Positions 20,084-33,692 of a DNA stretch of 64,000 nt are shown here, one piece after another. The notes below the pieces were generated by a model, which was given only the letters and a program-made list of their open reading frames with translations, was not told the DNA's origin and did not search any database. This DNA is from Variovorax sp. KK3 (lineage in GTDB: Bacteria > Pseudomonadota > Gammaproteobacteria > Burkholderiales > Burkholderiaceae_C). Positions within the stretch are counted from its first letter, which is position 1. The number at the start of each line of letters is the position of its first letter. The stretch is taken from assembly GCF_001984055.1 (NCBI RefSeq), contig NZ_LYVO01000002.1, forward strand, positions 1 through 64,000. Direction: 5' to 3'. Made by a program: the position numbers and the translations under genes.

Positions 20084-20151
20084 TGTCCCGCCTCGCCTGA
20101 CGAGGACGACCCCACGGCAAACCCAGGACAAACCGAAAGAGGAGAACCGCC

Positions 20152-20601
20152 ATGGCCGGAAACTTGTACCTCGAAGACCTGTCGGTCGGCGACCGGTTCA
20201 CCAGCGGCGAGCATGCGCTCGACGAAGCGCAGATCATCGAATTCGCTCAGCGCTTCGACCCGCAGCCCTTCCACCTCGATCCGCAGGCTGCCAAGGCCAC
20301 GCTGTTCCAGGGACTCGCGGCCAGCGGCTGGCACACGGCGGCGATCACCATGCGCTTGCTGGTGACCAGCGGCGTTCCGCTCGCGGACGGCATCATCGGC
20401 TCGGGTGGCGAGCTGCAGTGGCCGCAGCCGACACGGCCTGACGACGTCCTGCACGTGGAAAGCGAGGTCATGGAGATCACACCCTCCCGATCGAAGCCCG
20501 ACCGCGGCATGGTGCTGATGCGCTGCGAGACGAAGAACCAGCGCGGCGAACTGCTGCAGCGCTTTTCGCCCCGGATGGTGGTGTTTCGCCGGCCGGGCTG
20601 A
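20152..20601 (+). CDS. MaoC-like hotdog-fold hydratase
   Basis: Product of 149 residues with a single hotdog domain. The hydratase-2 type active-site sequence FAQRFDPQPFHLDP (Asp and His about residues 41-46) and the partner motif LFQGLAASGWHTAAI are both present, so (R)-specific enoyl-CoA hydratase or dehydratase activity is likely; the acyl chain is unknown. A strong AAAGAGGAG ribosome site precedes the ATG. Possibly co-transcribed with the Bug gene upstream. It converges with the DUF455 gene with only 18 bases between stops. Confidence 0.88.
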   Translation: MAGNLYLEDLSVGDRFTSGEHALDEAQIIEFAQRFDPQPFHLDPQAAKATLFQGLAASGWHTAAITMRLLVTSGVPLADGIIGSGGELQWPQPTRPDDVLHVESEVMEITPSRSKPDRGMVLMRCETKNQRGELLQRFSPRMVVFRRPG

Positions 20602-20619
20602 ATAGCCGGGCAGTGCCTC

Positions 20620-21426
20620 TCAGGCCTCGTCGAGCGCGCGCAGTTCGTCGGGCGTGAAGCCGGCCTGGGTACGCGCTTCGAGGTTGAACGGAGCGCGCAG
20701 GCGCGGCGCCTGGTAGTGCCGGTAGAGCACGCGGTAGTGCGCGACCGGGTCCAGTCCCTCGCGCTCGCAGAGCCAGCGGTACCAGCGGTTGCCGATGGCG
20801 ACGTGCCCGATCTCGTCGCGCAGGATGATGTCGAGGATCTCGCAGGCCCGGGCCGCGTCCGGCGTGCCCACGCGCCGCAGCTTGGCCTGGATCAGCGGCG
20901 TGGCGTCGAGGCCGCGTGCCTCGAGCGTGCGCGGCACCAGGGCCATGCGCGCGAGCACGTCGTGGGCGGTCTTCTCGCACATGGTCCACAGGCCGTCGTG
21001 CCCGGTGAAATCGCCGTAGTGCCAGCCCATGCCGCGCAGGTGCTCGTGCAGCAGCGTGAAATGCAGGGCTTCCTCGTCGGCGACGCGGAGCCAGTCGCGG
21101 TAGAAGGCCTCGGGCATGCCGTCGAAGCGCCACGCGGCGTCGAGCGCGAGGTTGATGGCGTTGAACTCGATGTGGCAGATCGAGTGGACCAGCGCCGCGC
21201 GGCCATCGGGCGTAAAGGGCGAGCGCTTCTCCACGGCGGTGGCGGCCACGCGCAGCGGCCGATCGGGGCGGCCCGGCACGCCGGCTTCGTCGCCCTGCGC
21301 ACGCACCGGTGCATCGGGCAGCGGCTCGGCACCCGTGCGGGCCGCGGCGGCATGGGTGGCGGCCACCTTGGCATCGGGGTCGGTGAGGCGCAGCGCGGCC
21401 AGGGCGTCGAGGCGGGGATGCTGCAT
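20620..21426 (-). CDS. DUF455 family ferritin-like protein
   Basis: Product of 268 residues. The helical core has two E...ExxH-type iron-ligand motifs: HSICHIEFNAINLALDAAWR with DEEALHFTLLHEHL, and ILDIILRDEIGHVAIGNRW. This pattern marks the DUF455/COG2833 ferritin-like diiron family, related in fold to MiaE hydroxylase; substrate unknown. The start is set by a TAGAAT box seven bases before the ATG and the absence of any ribosome site, suggesting a leaderless transcript. It is divergent from the gamma-carbonic anhydrase-like gene. Confidence 0.87.
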   Translation of the reverse strand: MQHPRLDALAALRLTDPDAKVAATHAAAARTGAEPLPDAPVRAQGDEAGVPGRPDRPLRVAATAVEKRSPFTPDGRAALVHSICHIEFNAINLALDAAWRFDGMPEAFYRDWLRVADEEALHFTLLHEHLRGMGWHYGDFTGHDGLWTMCEKTAHDVLARMALVPRTLEARGLDATPLIQAKLRRVGTPDAARACEILDIILRDEIGHVAIGNRWYRWLCEREGLDPVAHYRVLYRHYQAPRLRAPFNLEARTQAGFTPDELRALDEA

Positions 21427-21433
21427 CCCTACA

Positions 21434-21439
21434 ATTCTA
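21434..21439 (-). promoter_or_regulatory. -10 element TAGAAT, leaderless start of the DUF455 gene
   Basis: TAGAAT on the minus strand ends seven bases before the start codon at 21426, so transcription would begin at about the A of the ATG. Confidence 0.45.
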
Positions 21440-21483
21440 GGTTTCCCCCACAGATCCCCGGACCCGACAACAGGAGCAACGCG

Positions 21484-22008
21484 ATGGCCCTTTACGAAAT
21501 CGACGGCGTGGCGCCGCAACTCGGACCCAATGCCTATGTGGCCAACAGCGCGCAGGTCATCGGCAGCGTGATCCTCGGCGAGAACGCCAGCATCTGGTTC
21601 GGCGTGGTGGCGCGGGGCGACTCCGACACGCTGACCATCGGGCGCAACAGCAACGTCCAGGACCTGTCGATGCTGCATGCCGATGCGGGCGTGCCGCTGA
21701 CCATCGGCGAGCACGTGACGGTCGGCCACCAGGTCACGCTGCACGGCTGCACGGTCGGCGACAACACGCTGATCGGCATCGGCGCCATCGTCTTGAATAA
21801 CGCGAAGATCGGCCGCAATTGCATCGTCGGCGCCGGCAGCGTCGTGACCGAGGGCAAGGAGTTTCCCGACAACTCGCTCATCATCGGCGCGCCGGCCAAG
21901 GTGGTGCGCACGCTCGACGAGGCGGCCGCCGCCAGGCTTCGGCAAAGCGCCGAGCACTATGTGGAAAACGGCCGTCGCTTCGCGAAAGGCCTCAAGAAGA
22001 TTGGTTGA
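21484..22008 (+). CDS. gamma-class carbonic anhydrase-like hexapeptide protein
   Basis: Product of 174 residues forming a left-handed beta-helix from hexapeptide repeats (VIGSVILGENASIWFG and onward), ending in an alpha helix. Three histidines in MLHADAG, TVGHQVTLHGC match the trimer-interface zinc ligands of gamma carbonic anhydrases such as YrdA/CaiE-like proteins. Activity is often weak or absent in this subgroup, so the reaction is uncertain. An AGGAGCAACGCG ribosome site precedes the ATG. Its stop overlaps a possible hslO start. Confidence 0.9.
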   Translation: MALYEIDGVAPQLGPNAYVANSAQVIGSVILGENASIWFGVVARGDSDTLTIGRNSNVQDLSMLHADAGVPLTIGEHVTVGHQVTLHGCTVGDNTLIGIGAIVLNNAKIGRNCIVGAGSVVTEGKEFPDNSLIIGAPAKVVRTLDEAAAARLRQSAEHYVENGRRFAKGLKKIG

Positions 22009-22013
22009 TTGCC

Positions 22014-23012
22014 TTGAGCGAGTTGCACAAGTTCCTGTTCGACGGCCTGCCGGTGCGCGGCATGATCGTGCGCCTGACCGATTCGTGGCAGGAGATCCTC
22101 GCCCGCCGCGCGTCGAACACGGGCACGGGCCCTTACGCCGCGCCGGTGGCCGAACTGCTCGGCGAGATGACGGCCGCGGCCACGCTCATGCAGGCCAACA
22201 TCAAGTTCAACGGCGCGCTGATCCTGCAGATCTTCGGCGATGGGCCGGTGAAGGTCGCGGTGGCCGAGGTCAAGCCAGACCTGAGCCTGCGCGCCACGGC
22301 CAAGGTCATCGGCGACATCGCGGCCGATGCCCATCTGCCCGAGATGGTCAACGCCGACGGCAAGGGCCGCTGTGCCATCACGCTCGATCCCAAGGACAAG
22401 CTGCCGGGCCAGCAGCCCTACCAAGGCGTGGTGCCGCTGTCCGACCATGACGGCCGCAAGCTCAACCGCTTGAGCGACCTGCTGCAGCACTACATGCTGC
22501 AGAGCGAGCAGCTCGACACCACGCTGGTGCTGGCGGCCGACGACAAGGTGGCGGCCGGGCTGCTCATCCAGCGCCTGCCGGTGAAGGGCGAAGCCAATCT
22601 CGAGGGCACGGGGCGCGGTTCGGGCGACCCGATCCATGTCGACCAGATCGGCCACAACGAGGACTACAACCGCATCGGCATCCTGGCCGCCAGCCTCACG
22701 CGCGAAGAGCTGCTGACGCTCGACGTCGAGACCATCCTGCGGCGCCTGTTCTGGGAAGAGAAGCTGCTGCGCTTCGAGCCGCAGACCGGCATGCTGGGCC
22801 CGCACTTCGCCTGCACCTGCGGCCGGGAGCGCGTGGCGCAGATGATCCGCGGCCTCGGACAGGAAGAGGCCGAGTCCATCCTGGTGGAGCGCGGCGACAT
22901 CGAGGTGGGCTGCGATTTCTGCGGCAAGCAGTACCGCTTCGATGCGGTCGACACGGCGCAGATCTTCACGTCGCCGGGCGACCAACTGCCTGCCAGCTCC
23001 GTGGTGCAGTAG
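22014..23012 (+). CDS. hslO: redox-regulated chaperone Hsp33
   Basis: Cytoplasmic holdase activated by oxidation, protecting unfolded proteins during oxidative and heat stress. The 332-residue product has the Hsp33 body (RASNTGTGPYAAPVAELLGE, LLIQRLP) and the C-terminal zinc switch CTCG...CDFCGK (CXC plus CXXC) that senses peroxide and HOCl. There is no ATG near the expected N-terminus. A TTG at 22014 yields MSELHKFLFDG, the usual family start; a TTG at 22005 overlapping the upstream stop is an alternative. Probably co-transcribed with the carbonic anhydrase-like gene. Confidence 0.93.
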   Translation: MSELHKFLFDGLPVRGMIVRLTDSWQEILARRASNTGTGPYAAPVAELLGEMTAAATLMQANIKFNGALILQIFGDGPVKVAVAEVKPDLSLRATAKVIGDIAADAHLPEMVNADGKGRCAITLDPKDKLPGQQPYQGVVPLSDHDGRKLNRLSDLLQHYMLQSEQLDTTLVLAADDKVAAGLLIQRLPVKGEANLEGTGRGSGDPIHVDQIGHNEDYNRIGILAASLTREELLTLDVETILRRLFWEEKLLRFEPQTGMLGPHFACTCGRERVAQMIRGLGQEEAESILVERGDIEVGCDFCGKQYRFDAVDTAQIFTSPGDQLPASSVVQ

Positions 23013-23069
23013 GCCGCCGTGGCGGGCCTTCGGGGCCATCGCGGGGCTGCATCGGCGCTGATCCGCGGC

Positions 23070-24032
23070 TCAGCGTGCGGTGCCTGACTGGAAGTCGCCG
23101 AAGCGGATGTCCGGTGCGCTGGTGTTGTGGCGTGACGGCGTGCTGCGGCCGAATCGCACATCGGCTGCATCGAGCCGCGTCACCTCGGGCAATGCGCGCG
23201 TCTGCGGGGACGCATCCGGCGTGGCCTTCCACCACACCTCGCTCATGTCGGCGTTGTCGGCCGCGACGTACATGGAGCGCAGTACCGCGAAGCGCGGGCC
23301 TTGCTTGCGTCCGGGCTTCATGCGCACGTCGAGCGTCGTGCGTGCCTCGCTGACTTCGCGCACGTCGACCGTGGCTTCGCCGCCGTTCGCGAACTTCAGG
23401 CGAAAGCGCAGCGGCCTCGTGTCGATCACGATCAACGTGATGCTCGCCACCGGCCGCCCGGCCTGTTCGACCGGCCCCATCACGAAGGACGAGCCGTACA
23501 CGCCGTCGCCGAAGCGCGGCGCGGGCAGGGGCTTGATGCGCCAGTAGCCGTCGGAGGGGTACATCACCAGCGCTTCGAGCGGTTTGGCGCCGCGCTTGTC
23601 GAAGAGCTGGATCATGTGAAAGCCGCGGTCCTGCCGGCCGTCCACCCGCACCGGCACGCGCTGGGGCCGCCAGAAGGAGGGCAGGGTCATGCCGACGATC
23701 TGCCAGCGCGCGCCGTCGTGCAGCACCACACGGCGCTCCTTGAAGGTGAAGCGCGGGTCGGTCGGATGCGCGCCGCCGTCGAAGTTGCAGTTGGTGAAGT
23801 CGGGCGCCGTGCTGTCCTTGTCGATCGAGGCGAGGTAGGCCGGCGGCAATGCCTCCACGCGAAAGCGGCGGATGTCGGCACCCGCCAGGTTCAAGGAAAC
23901 GTTGTCTTCCTCGGCGCAGCGGGTCGCGTGAGTTTCGTTCTCGATCGTGGCCCGGGCCGGGGCGGCCGAGGCACCGGCGCAGGCGATGAAGGCGAGGCCC
24001 AGAAGAGCCGTGGCGAGAAGGGAGCGGTGCAT
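23070..24032 (-). CDS. secreted protein of unknown function
   Basis: Product of 320 residues with a signal peptide (cleavage after GASA near residue 23). The mature part is a mixed alpha/beta protein with few cysteines (THATRCAEEDN, DFTNCNFDGG may form a disulfide), a predicted beta-rich centre and a low-complexity C-terminus (FGRSTPSRHNTSAPDIRF). Segments DPRFTFKERRVVLHDGARWQI and GYWRIKPLPAPRFGDGVYGSS look structured, but I recognise no family. A CAGGAA ribosome site supports the ATG. It lies 50 bases after the P-loop-like gene on the same strand. Confidence 0.75.
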   Translation of the reverse strand: MHRSLLATALLGLAFIACAGASAAPARATIENETHATRCAEEDNVSLNLAGADIRRFRVEALPPAYLASIDKDSTAPDFTNCNFDGGAHPTDPRFTFKERRVVLHDGARWQIVGMTLPSFWRPQRVPVRVDGRQDRGFHMIQLFDKRGAKPLEALVMYPSDGYWRIKPLPAPRFGDGVYGSSFVMGPVEQAGRPVASITLIVIDTRPLRFRLKFANGGEATVDVREVSEARTTLDVRMKPGRKQGPRFAVLRSMYVAADNADMSEVWWKATPDASPQTRALPEVTRLDAADVRFGRSTPSRHNTSAPDIRFGDFQSGTAR

Positions 24033-24082
24033 TCGGTTCCTGGTGGGATGAGCGTGACAAGCGAGATAAGCGGCCGTCGCGT

Positions 24083-24541
24083 TCAGCGGCGCTGGGCCAG
24101 CAACTCGGTGAAGAGGCGATGTTCGCAGGCCGGGTCGGAGCACTTGTCGCACGCCCAGGACCAGGCCGCAGACGCCTTGGCGGCGGCCCGGCGGTCGTCG
24201 CCATCCGCCGGTACGCCGATGGCGTGGCAGGCATTGGCGAGTTGTTCGGCACCCTGGCCGTGCACGACCGCAAAGCCGAGCTTCGCGCCCATGAGCGCCG
24301 TGCGCACGCTGTGGTCGTAGGGCGTCGGCGAAGCGGATGCGAGCAGCAGGATCTGGGCATGACGATGCGCCTCGAGCGCCTCGGCCTCGAGCGACACATC
24401 GTTCGCGGGTTCGACCACTACCGTGGCCGCGATGCCGTGCCGTGCGAGCCGCTGCCACAGCGCTTCGGCAAGGGCCGCCTTGCCGCTTTCGTCCGCGCCC
24501 AGCAGCGCGATCACGCGGCCGGCCGGCGGGGCAGGGCTCAT
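24083..24541 (-). CDS. small P-loop-like protein with CxxC...CxH motif, unknown
   Basis: Product of 152 residues. The N-terminal strand and loop ALLGADESGKAALAEAL look like a Walker A site, but the invariant Ser/Thr after GK is Ala. A hydrophobic strand AQILLLASASPTPYD could carry the Walker B position. The C-terminus has CDKCSDPACEH, a possible zinc-binding knuckle. It begins 10 bases after ftsB ends, in the pyrG-kdsA-eno-ftsB run, so it is likely expressed with them. A degenerate adenylylsulfate-kinase-like or signal-recognition-like P-loop protein is possible; no function is assigned. Confidence 0.72.
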   Translation of the reverse strand: MSPAPPAGRVIALLGADESGKAALAEALWQRLARHGIAATVVVEPANDVSLEAEALEAHRHAQILLLASASPTPYDHSVRTALMGAKLGFAVVHGQGAEQLANACHAIGVPADGDDRRAAAKASAAWSWACDKCSDPACEHRLFTELLAQRR

Positions 24542-24551
24542 CAAGATGCCC

Positions 24552-24827
24552 TCAACGCGTGATCTGCACGAACACTTCGTTGGGCTTGACCATGCCGAGC
24601 TCCTGCCGTGCACGCTCCTCGACCATTTCGAGCCCCTCCTTGAGGTCGTTGACCTCGGAGTGCAGCCGGTCGTTGGCGATGGCCGCCTTGGCGTTGGCGT
24701 CTTTCTGCTCGGCCAGCTTGTCTTTCAGCTGCGCCACGTCGCGCACGCTGCCGCGCCCGGTCCACAGCTGCCACTGAAGGATCAGCAGCAGCAGGACCAG
24801 GATGATCGGAACGATGCGTGAGCGCAT
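24552..24827 (-). CDS. ftsB: cell-division protein FtsB
   Basis: Product of 91 residues: short cytoplasmic start, one membrane helix (IVPIILVLLLLILQWQLW), then a periplasmic coiled coil (VRDVAQLKDKLAEQKDANAK...) and the conserved RARQELGMVKPNEVF tail that contacts FtsQ. FtsB, FtsL and FtsQ form the divisome scaffold. Location directly after eno is the standard betaproteobacterial and gammaproteobacterial arrangement. Confidence 0.93.
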   Translation of the reverse strand: MRSRIVPIILVLLLLILQWQLWTGRGSVRDVAQLKDKLAEQKDANAKAAIANDRLHSEVNDLKEGLEMVEERARQELGMVKPNEVFVQITR

Positions 24828-24847
24828 GGGCAGCGCTGTTCCGTCGC

Positions 24848-30340
<5,493 letters not shown>

Positions 30341-30341
<1 letters not shown>

Positions 30342-30796
30342 TGGATCAACAGCAATGGAACACGCCGCCCAACGGTGATTTCGCGCGCTACGTCGAGCGC
30401 CTGACCGCGCAGGCGGCGCAGCCTCGGCGAGCGGGCAGCGACGGCGAGCATCAGCTCGATGTCGGCATGTCGCAGGCCGCGCAGGCGCACCCCTTGCCTG
30501 CCGTACCTGACGCGCAGGCGCAGGGAGCCTCGCCCATGACCGGCCCCGCGCGCCACGTGCTCAATGCGGTGATCCTGGTGTGGTTGCTGGGGCTGGTGGT
30601 GCTGGTCGCCGTAGGCGTGCCGCTGGGCATCGTGTTCCTGGTGCTCGGCGGCGGCCTCTGGCTGGCCCACAAGCTGCGCCGCGTGCTGTTGCCGCCCGGC
30701 ATGGAAAGCTGGAAGCAGTGGCTGCAGGAGGCGGCCAAGCGCCAGCAACAGCTTCAGCAGCAAATGCAGCAACAACGAAAGAACCAAAGCAAGTGA
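30341..30796 (+). CDS. membrane protein between coaBC and dut, unknown function
   Basis: Product of 151 residues. Hydrophilic N-terminus (about 65 residues, ending [10 protein letters not shown]), one long or two close membrane helices ([20 protein letters not shown] and [16 protein letters not shown]), then a basic, very Gln-rich tail ([14 protein letters not shown]). Its start overlaps the coaBC stop by one base and its stop overlaps the dut start, so it is translationally embedded between the two. No domain recognised. Confidence 0.72.
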
Positions 30797-31239
30797 AAGT
30801 CGACGTTCGCATCCTCGATATGCGCATGCAGGACCAGCTGCCTGCCTACGCCACCCCCGGCAGCGCCGGCCTCGATCTGCGGGCCTGCCTCGACGAGCCC
30901 ATCACCCTGGCGCCCAACGGCTGGCAACTGGTGGGCACCGGCATCGCGATCCATCTGGCCGACCCGGGCTATGCCGCGCTGATCCTGCCGCGCTCCGGCC
31001 TCGGCCACAAGCACGGCATCGTGCTGGGCAACCTGGTGGGCCTGATCGACAGCGACTACCAGGGCGAGCTCAAGATCAGCGCCTGGAACCGCAGTGACAC
31101 GCCTTTCGTGCTGCAACCGATGGAGCGCCTGGCACAACTGGTCATCGTGCCGGTGGTGCAGGCACAGTTCCAGGTGGTGGCCGAATTCCCGCCCAGCGAG
31201 CGCGGCGAGGGCGGCTACGGGTCGACCGGCAAGCACTGA
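30793..31239 (+). CDS. dut: dUTP diphosphatase
   Basis: Hydrolyses dUTP to dUMP, keeping uracil out of DNA and supplying thymidylate synthesis. The 148-residue trimeric-type dUTPase has all five motifs: [43 protein letters not shown] and [10 protein letters not shown]. It starts with GTG overlapping the previous stop (GTGA). The coaBC-dut association is widespread. Confidence 0.96.
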   Translation: MKVDVRILDMRMQDQLPAYATPGSAGLDLRACLDEPITLAPNGWQLVGTGIAIHLADPGYAALILPRSGLGHKHGIVLGNLVGLIDSDYQGELKISAWNRSDTPFVLQPMERLAQLVIVPVVQAQFQVVAEFPPSERGEGGYGSTGKH

Positions 31240-31430
31240 AGAACGTGCTGTAGGCCCGTTCCTGCCGGGCCTGCCGTGTGTCGCTCACAGGTAAAGACCG
31301 GAACCGGCGATGCGCGCCTCGCGTCGAAGGTTTCAACATGTGTTTCAAGGTCATCGCGCGGGCGCGCTTTGCCGTTGATGCACATGAGGCGCGCCCAGTC
31401 GTGCCGAGTCTTTCACGAGGAGTACATACC

Positions 31431-31943
31431 ATGAACATTTCGACTCGTTCCCTTGCCATCGGCGCTTCGGTTCTCGCACTCGCCACGCTCACCGCCTGCG
31501 TGGCCCCTCAGCCGGTGTATCAGACCTCCCGCTATCCCTACCAGCCAGCCTATCCGGCGGCACAGCCCGCCTATCCTGCGGCCCAGCCGGCCTATGCCGA
31601 ATTCGGTCACGTGGCCAACATCGAGGTCATTCGCAGCCAGAGCTCCGGTGCCGGCACGTCGGGTGGCGGCGCGGTGGCCGGTGGCGTCATCGGCGGCGTG
31701 GTGGGCAACCAGTTCGGCCGTGGCAGCGGGCGTGCCGCAGCCACGGCCCTGGGGGTGATCGGCGGTGCGCTGCTGGGCAACAGCGTGGAAGCGAATGCGA
31801 ACGCACCGCGCGTCTATGAAAACTACCGCGTCTCGATCCAGACCGACAACGGTGCCTACCGTGCCTTCGACGTCGCGAGCCCGGGCGACCTGCGCATCGG
31901 CGACCGCGTGCGCATCGACGGCGGGCAGATCTCCCGCTTCTGA
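31431..31943 (+). CDS. glycine-zipper outer-membrane lipoprotein
   Basis: Product of 170 residues with a lipobox (LTAC, Cys about residue 23). The mature part starts with YPAAQPAYPAAQPAY repeats, then a glycine zipper (GGGAVAGGVIGGVVGNQFG...GVIGGALLGNSVE) as in the SlyB/17-kDa antigen family, and a C-terminal beta segment YENYRVSIQTDNGAYRAFDV. Such proteins insert in the outer membrane and influence envelope integrity. The ribosome site CGAGGAG supports the ATG. A bidirectional terminator follows. Confidence 0.88.
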   Translation: MNISTRSLAIGASVLALATLTACVAPQPVYQTSRYPYQPAYPAAQPAYPAAQPAYAEFGHVANIEVIRSQSSGAGTSGGGAVAGGVIGGVVGNQFGRGSGRAAATALGVIGGALLGNSVEANANAPRVYENYRVSIQTDNGAYRAFDVASPGDLRIGDRVRIDGGQISRF

Positions 31944-31959
31944 GTGTCACGCCACAAGC

Positions 31960-31988
31960 AAAAAGCCGGGGTTCGTCCCCGGCTTTTT
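31960..31988. terminator. bidirectional intrinsic terminator
   Basis: Stem AAAAAGCCGGGG/CCCCGGCTTTTT (31960-31971 with 31977-31988), loop TTCGT. A-tract and T-tract make it usable by the lipoprotein gene and by the convergent FKBP gene. Confidence 0.92.
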
Positions 31989-32010
31989 GTCGTCGGCTCG
32001 CGCGAGCCGG

Positions 32011-32535
32011 TCAATGCAGCTTGTCGCTGCCCGGCGCCATCGGCGCCACCTTGAAGAAGCCCGTGCCCGCCGTTCCGCGGCCGATCTCGTCCTCGGTCGC
32101 CTCGCGGACCGAGCGCACGGTCAGGTCCAGGCGCAGCGCGATGCCGGCCAGCGGATGATTGCCGTCCAGCACCAGGTGCTCGGGATAGATTTCGCTCACC
32201 GTGTAGATCGTGTCCTTGGGCATGTCGGCATTCACGCCCGCCGGCAGCGCCGCGCCATCGAAGGTCATGCCTTCCTCGGTGTTCTCCGGGAACAAGGCAC
32301 GCGGTTCGAGAAAAAGCAGCTGGTCGTTGAAGTCGCCGAAGGCCTGTTCGGGCTCGAGCTGGACCTGCACGCGCGCGCCGGGTTCATGGCCGAGCAGCAC
32401 GGCTTCGATCGCATCGAAGAGGTCGTCGCCGCCGACCAGGAACTCGACTGGCTCATCGAGCACGTCCAGCACGTCGCCCAGGGTGTCCTTCAGCGTCCAG
32501 GTCAGGCCGACCACGCATTGTTCTGTGATTTCCAT
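32011..32535 (-). CDS. FKBP-type peptidyl-prolyl isomerase (SlyD-like)
   Basis: Product of 174 residues with an FKBP domain interrupted by an IF (insert-in-flap) chaperone domain, as in SlyD: flap segment GGDDLFDAIEAVLLGHEPGARV, insert around FGDFNDQLLFLEPRALF, return segment LDGNHPLAGIALRLDLTV. The long His/Cys-rich metal-binding tail of E. coli SlyD is absent, so nickel handling is unlikely. The start codon lies just 14 bases from the divergent oxygenase start. Confidence 0.9.
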   Translation of the reverse strand: MEITEQCVVGLTWTLKDTLGDVLDVLDEPVEFLVGGDDLFDAIEAVLLGHEPGARVQVQLEPEQAFGDFNDQLLFLEPRALFPENTEEGMTFDGAALPAGVNADMPKDTIYTVSEIYPEHLVLDGNHPLAGIALRLDLTVRSVREATEDEIGRGTAGTGFFKVAPMAPGSDKLH

Positions 32536-32549
32536 TGCAGAATTCTCCC
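32536..32549. promoter_or_regulatory. 14-bp divergent spacer with overlapping -10-like elements
   Basis: The entire space between the start codons of the FKBP gene (minus) and the oxygenase gene (plus) is TGCAGAATTCTCCC. It contains the palindrome AGAATTCT (32539-32546); read each way this gives CAGAAT or GAGAAT six bases before the respective ATG. No ribosome site fits on the plus side. Confidence 0.4.
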
Positions 32550-33692
32550 ATGGAGATCGATAGACCGACGGCCCTGCTGGGCGGCCTGAGCGCCTCGCAA
32601 TTCATGCGGCGCCACTGGCAAAAGAAGCCCCTGCTGATACGCCAGGCCGTTCCCGGCATGGTGCCCTTGATCGCGCGCGAAGAACTGTTCACGCTGGCCG
32701 GCTGCGACGAGGTGGAGTCCAGGTTCATTCGCCACGGCAAGGCCGGCTGGTCGCTGCGCCACGGTCCGCTGGCCCGCAAGTCCCTGCCTTCACCGAAGCA
32801 GGCTGCCTGGACGCTGCTGGTACAGGGCGTCGACCTGCACGACCAGGGCGTGCATGAACTGTTGCAGCAGTTTCGTTTCGTGCCCGATGCGCGGCTCGAC
32901 GACTTGATGATCAGCTACGCCAGCGACGGCGGCGGCGTCGGCCCGCATTTCGACAGCTACGACGTGTTCCTGCTGCAGGTGCATGGGCAACGGCGCTGGT
33001 CCATCGGAAAGCAACGCGACCTGCGCCTCGAGCCCGGGTTGCCTCTCAAGATCCTGGCCCACTTCGAGCCCGAGCAGACCTATGTGCTCGATCCCGGCGA
33101 CATGCTGTACCTGCCGCCACGCTACGCGCACGACGGCGTGGCCGTGGGCGGCGATTGCATGACCTATTCCATCGGCCTGCGTGCGCCCGCCGCGGCACCG
33201 CTGGGCGCCGACCTGCTGGCCCGCATCGCAGAAGCCCAGGCCGAGGCGTTGCAGGACGCGCCGTCGGCCGCAGCGGTCCACTACCGAGATCCTGCGCAAC
33301 CGGCGGTGGCCGGCCCGGCCGAAATGCCGGCCGCGTTGCAGGCGTTCGCAAACGAGGCCGTGCTGGCTGCGCTGCGCGATCCCGATGCGGTTGCGCGCGC
33401 ACTGGGCGAATCGATGACGGAGCCCAAGCCGACCGTGTGGTTCGAGCAGGGCGATGTTCCTGCTGGAGAAATGCATGGCGTGTCGCTCGACCGCCGCACG
33501 CGCATGCTCTACGACGCGCGGCACCTGTACATCAACGGCGAGAGCTTCCGTGCGTCGGGCCGCGATGCGCGGCTCATGCGTCGGCTTGCCGATCGACGTT
33601 CGCTGGCCGCGCGCGACCTTGCCACGGCGAGCGAAGACGCGCGTGCATTGCTCGAAGACTGGTGCGAAGCGGGGTGGGCACATGCCGAATGA
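32550..33692 (+). CDS. ribosomal-protein 2-oxoglutarate oxygenase (RoxA/YcfD-like cupin)
   Basis: JmjC-like Fe(II)/2-oxoglutarate oxygenase of 380 residues. The HxD iron ligands lie in PHFDSYDVFLLQVHG (about residues 133-135) and the distal His in YAHDGVAVGG. Upstream the typical opening MRRHWQKKPLLIRQA is present, and a C-terminal winged-helix dimerisation region follows (from about residue 290). E. coli YcfD hydroxylates Arg81 of ribosomal protein L16; the same role is probable. A TTG five codons earlier is an alternative start but overlaps the FKBP coding region. Confidence 0.9.
   Translation: MEIDRPTALLGGLSASQFMRRHWQKKPLLIRQAVPGMVPLIAREELFTLAGCDEVESRFIRHGKAGWSLRHGPLARKSLPSPKQAAWTLLVQGVDLHDQGVHELLQQFRFVPDARLDDLMISYASDGGGVGPHFDSYDVFLLQVHGQRRWSIGKQRDLRLEPGLPLKILAHFEPEQTYVLDPGDMLYLPPRYAHDGVAVGGDCMTYSIGLRAPAAAPLGADLLARIAEAQAEALQDAPSAAAVHYRDPAQPAVAGPAEMPAALQAFANEAVLAALRDPDAVARALGESMTEPKPTVWFEQGDVPAGEMHGVSLDRRTRMLYDARHLYINGESFRASGRDARLMRRLADRRSLAARDLATASEDARALLEDWCEAGWAHAE

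Noticed and set aside
31252..31272. Inverted repeat AGGCCCG/CGGGCCT after dut
   Set aside because: Seven-base stem but no T-run; not supported as an intrinsic terminator.
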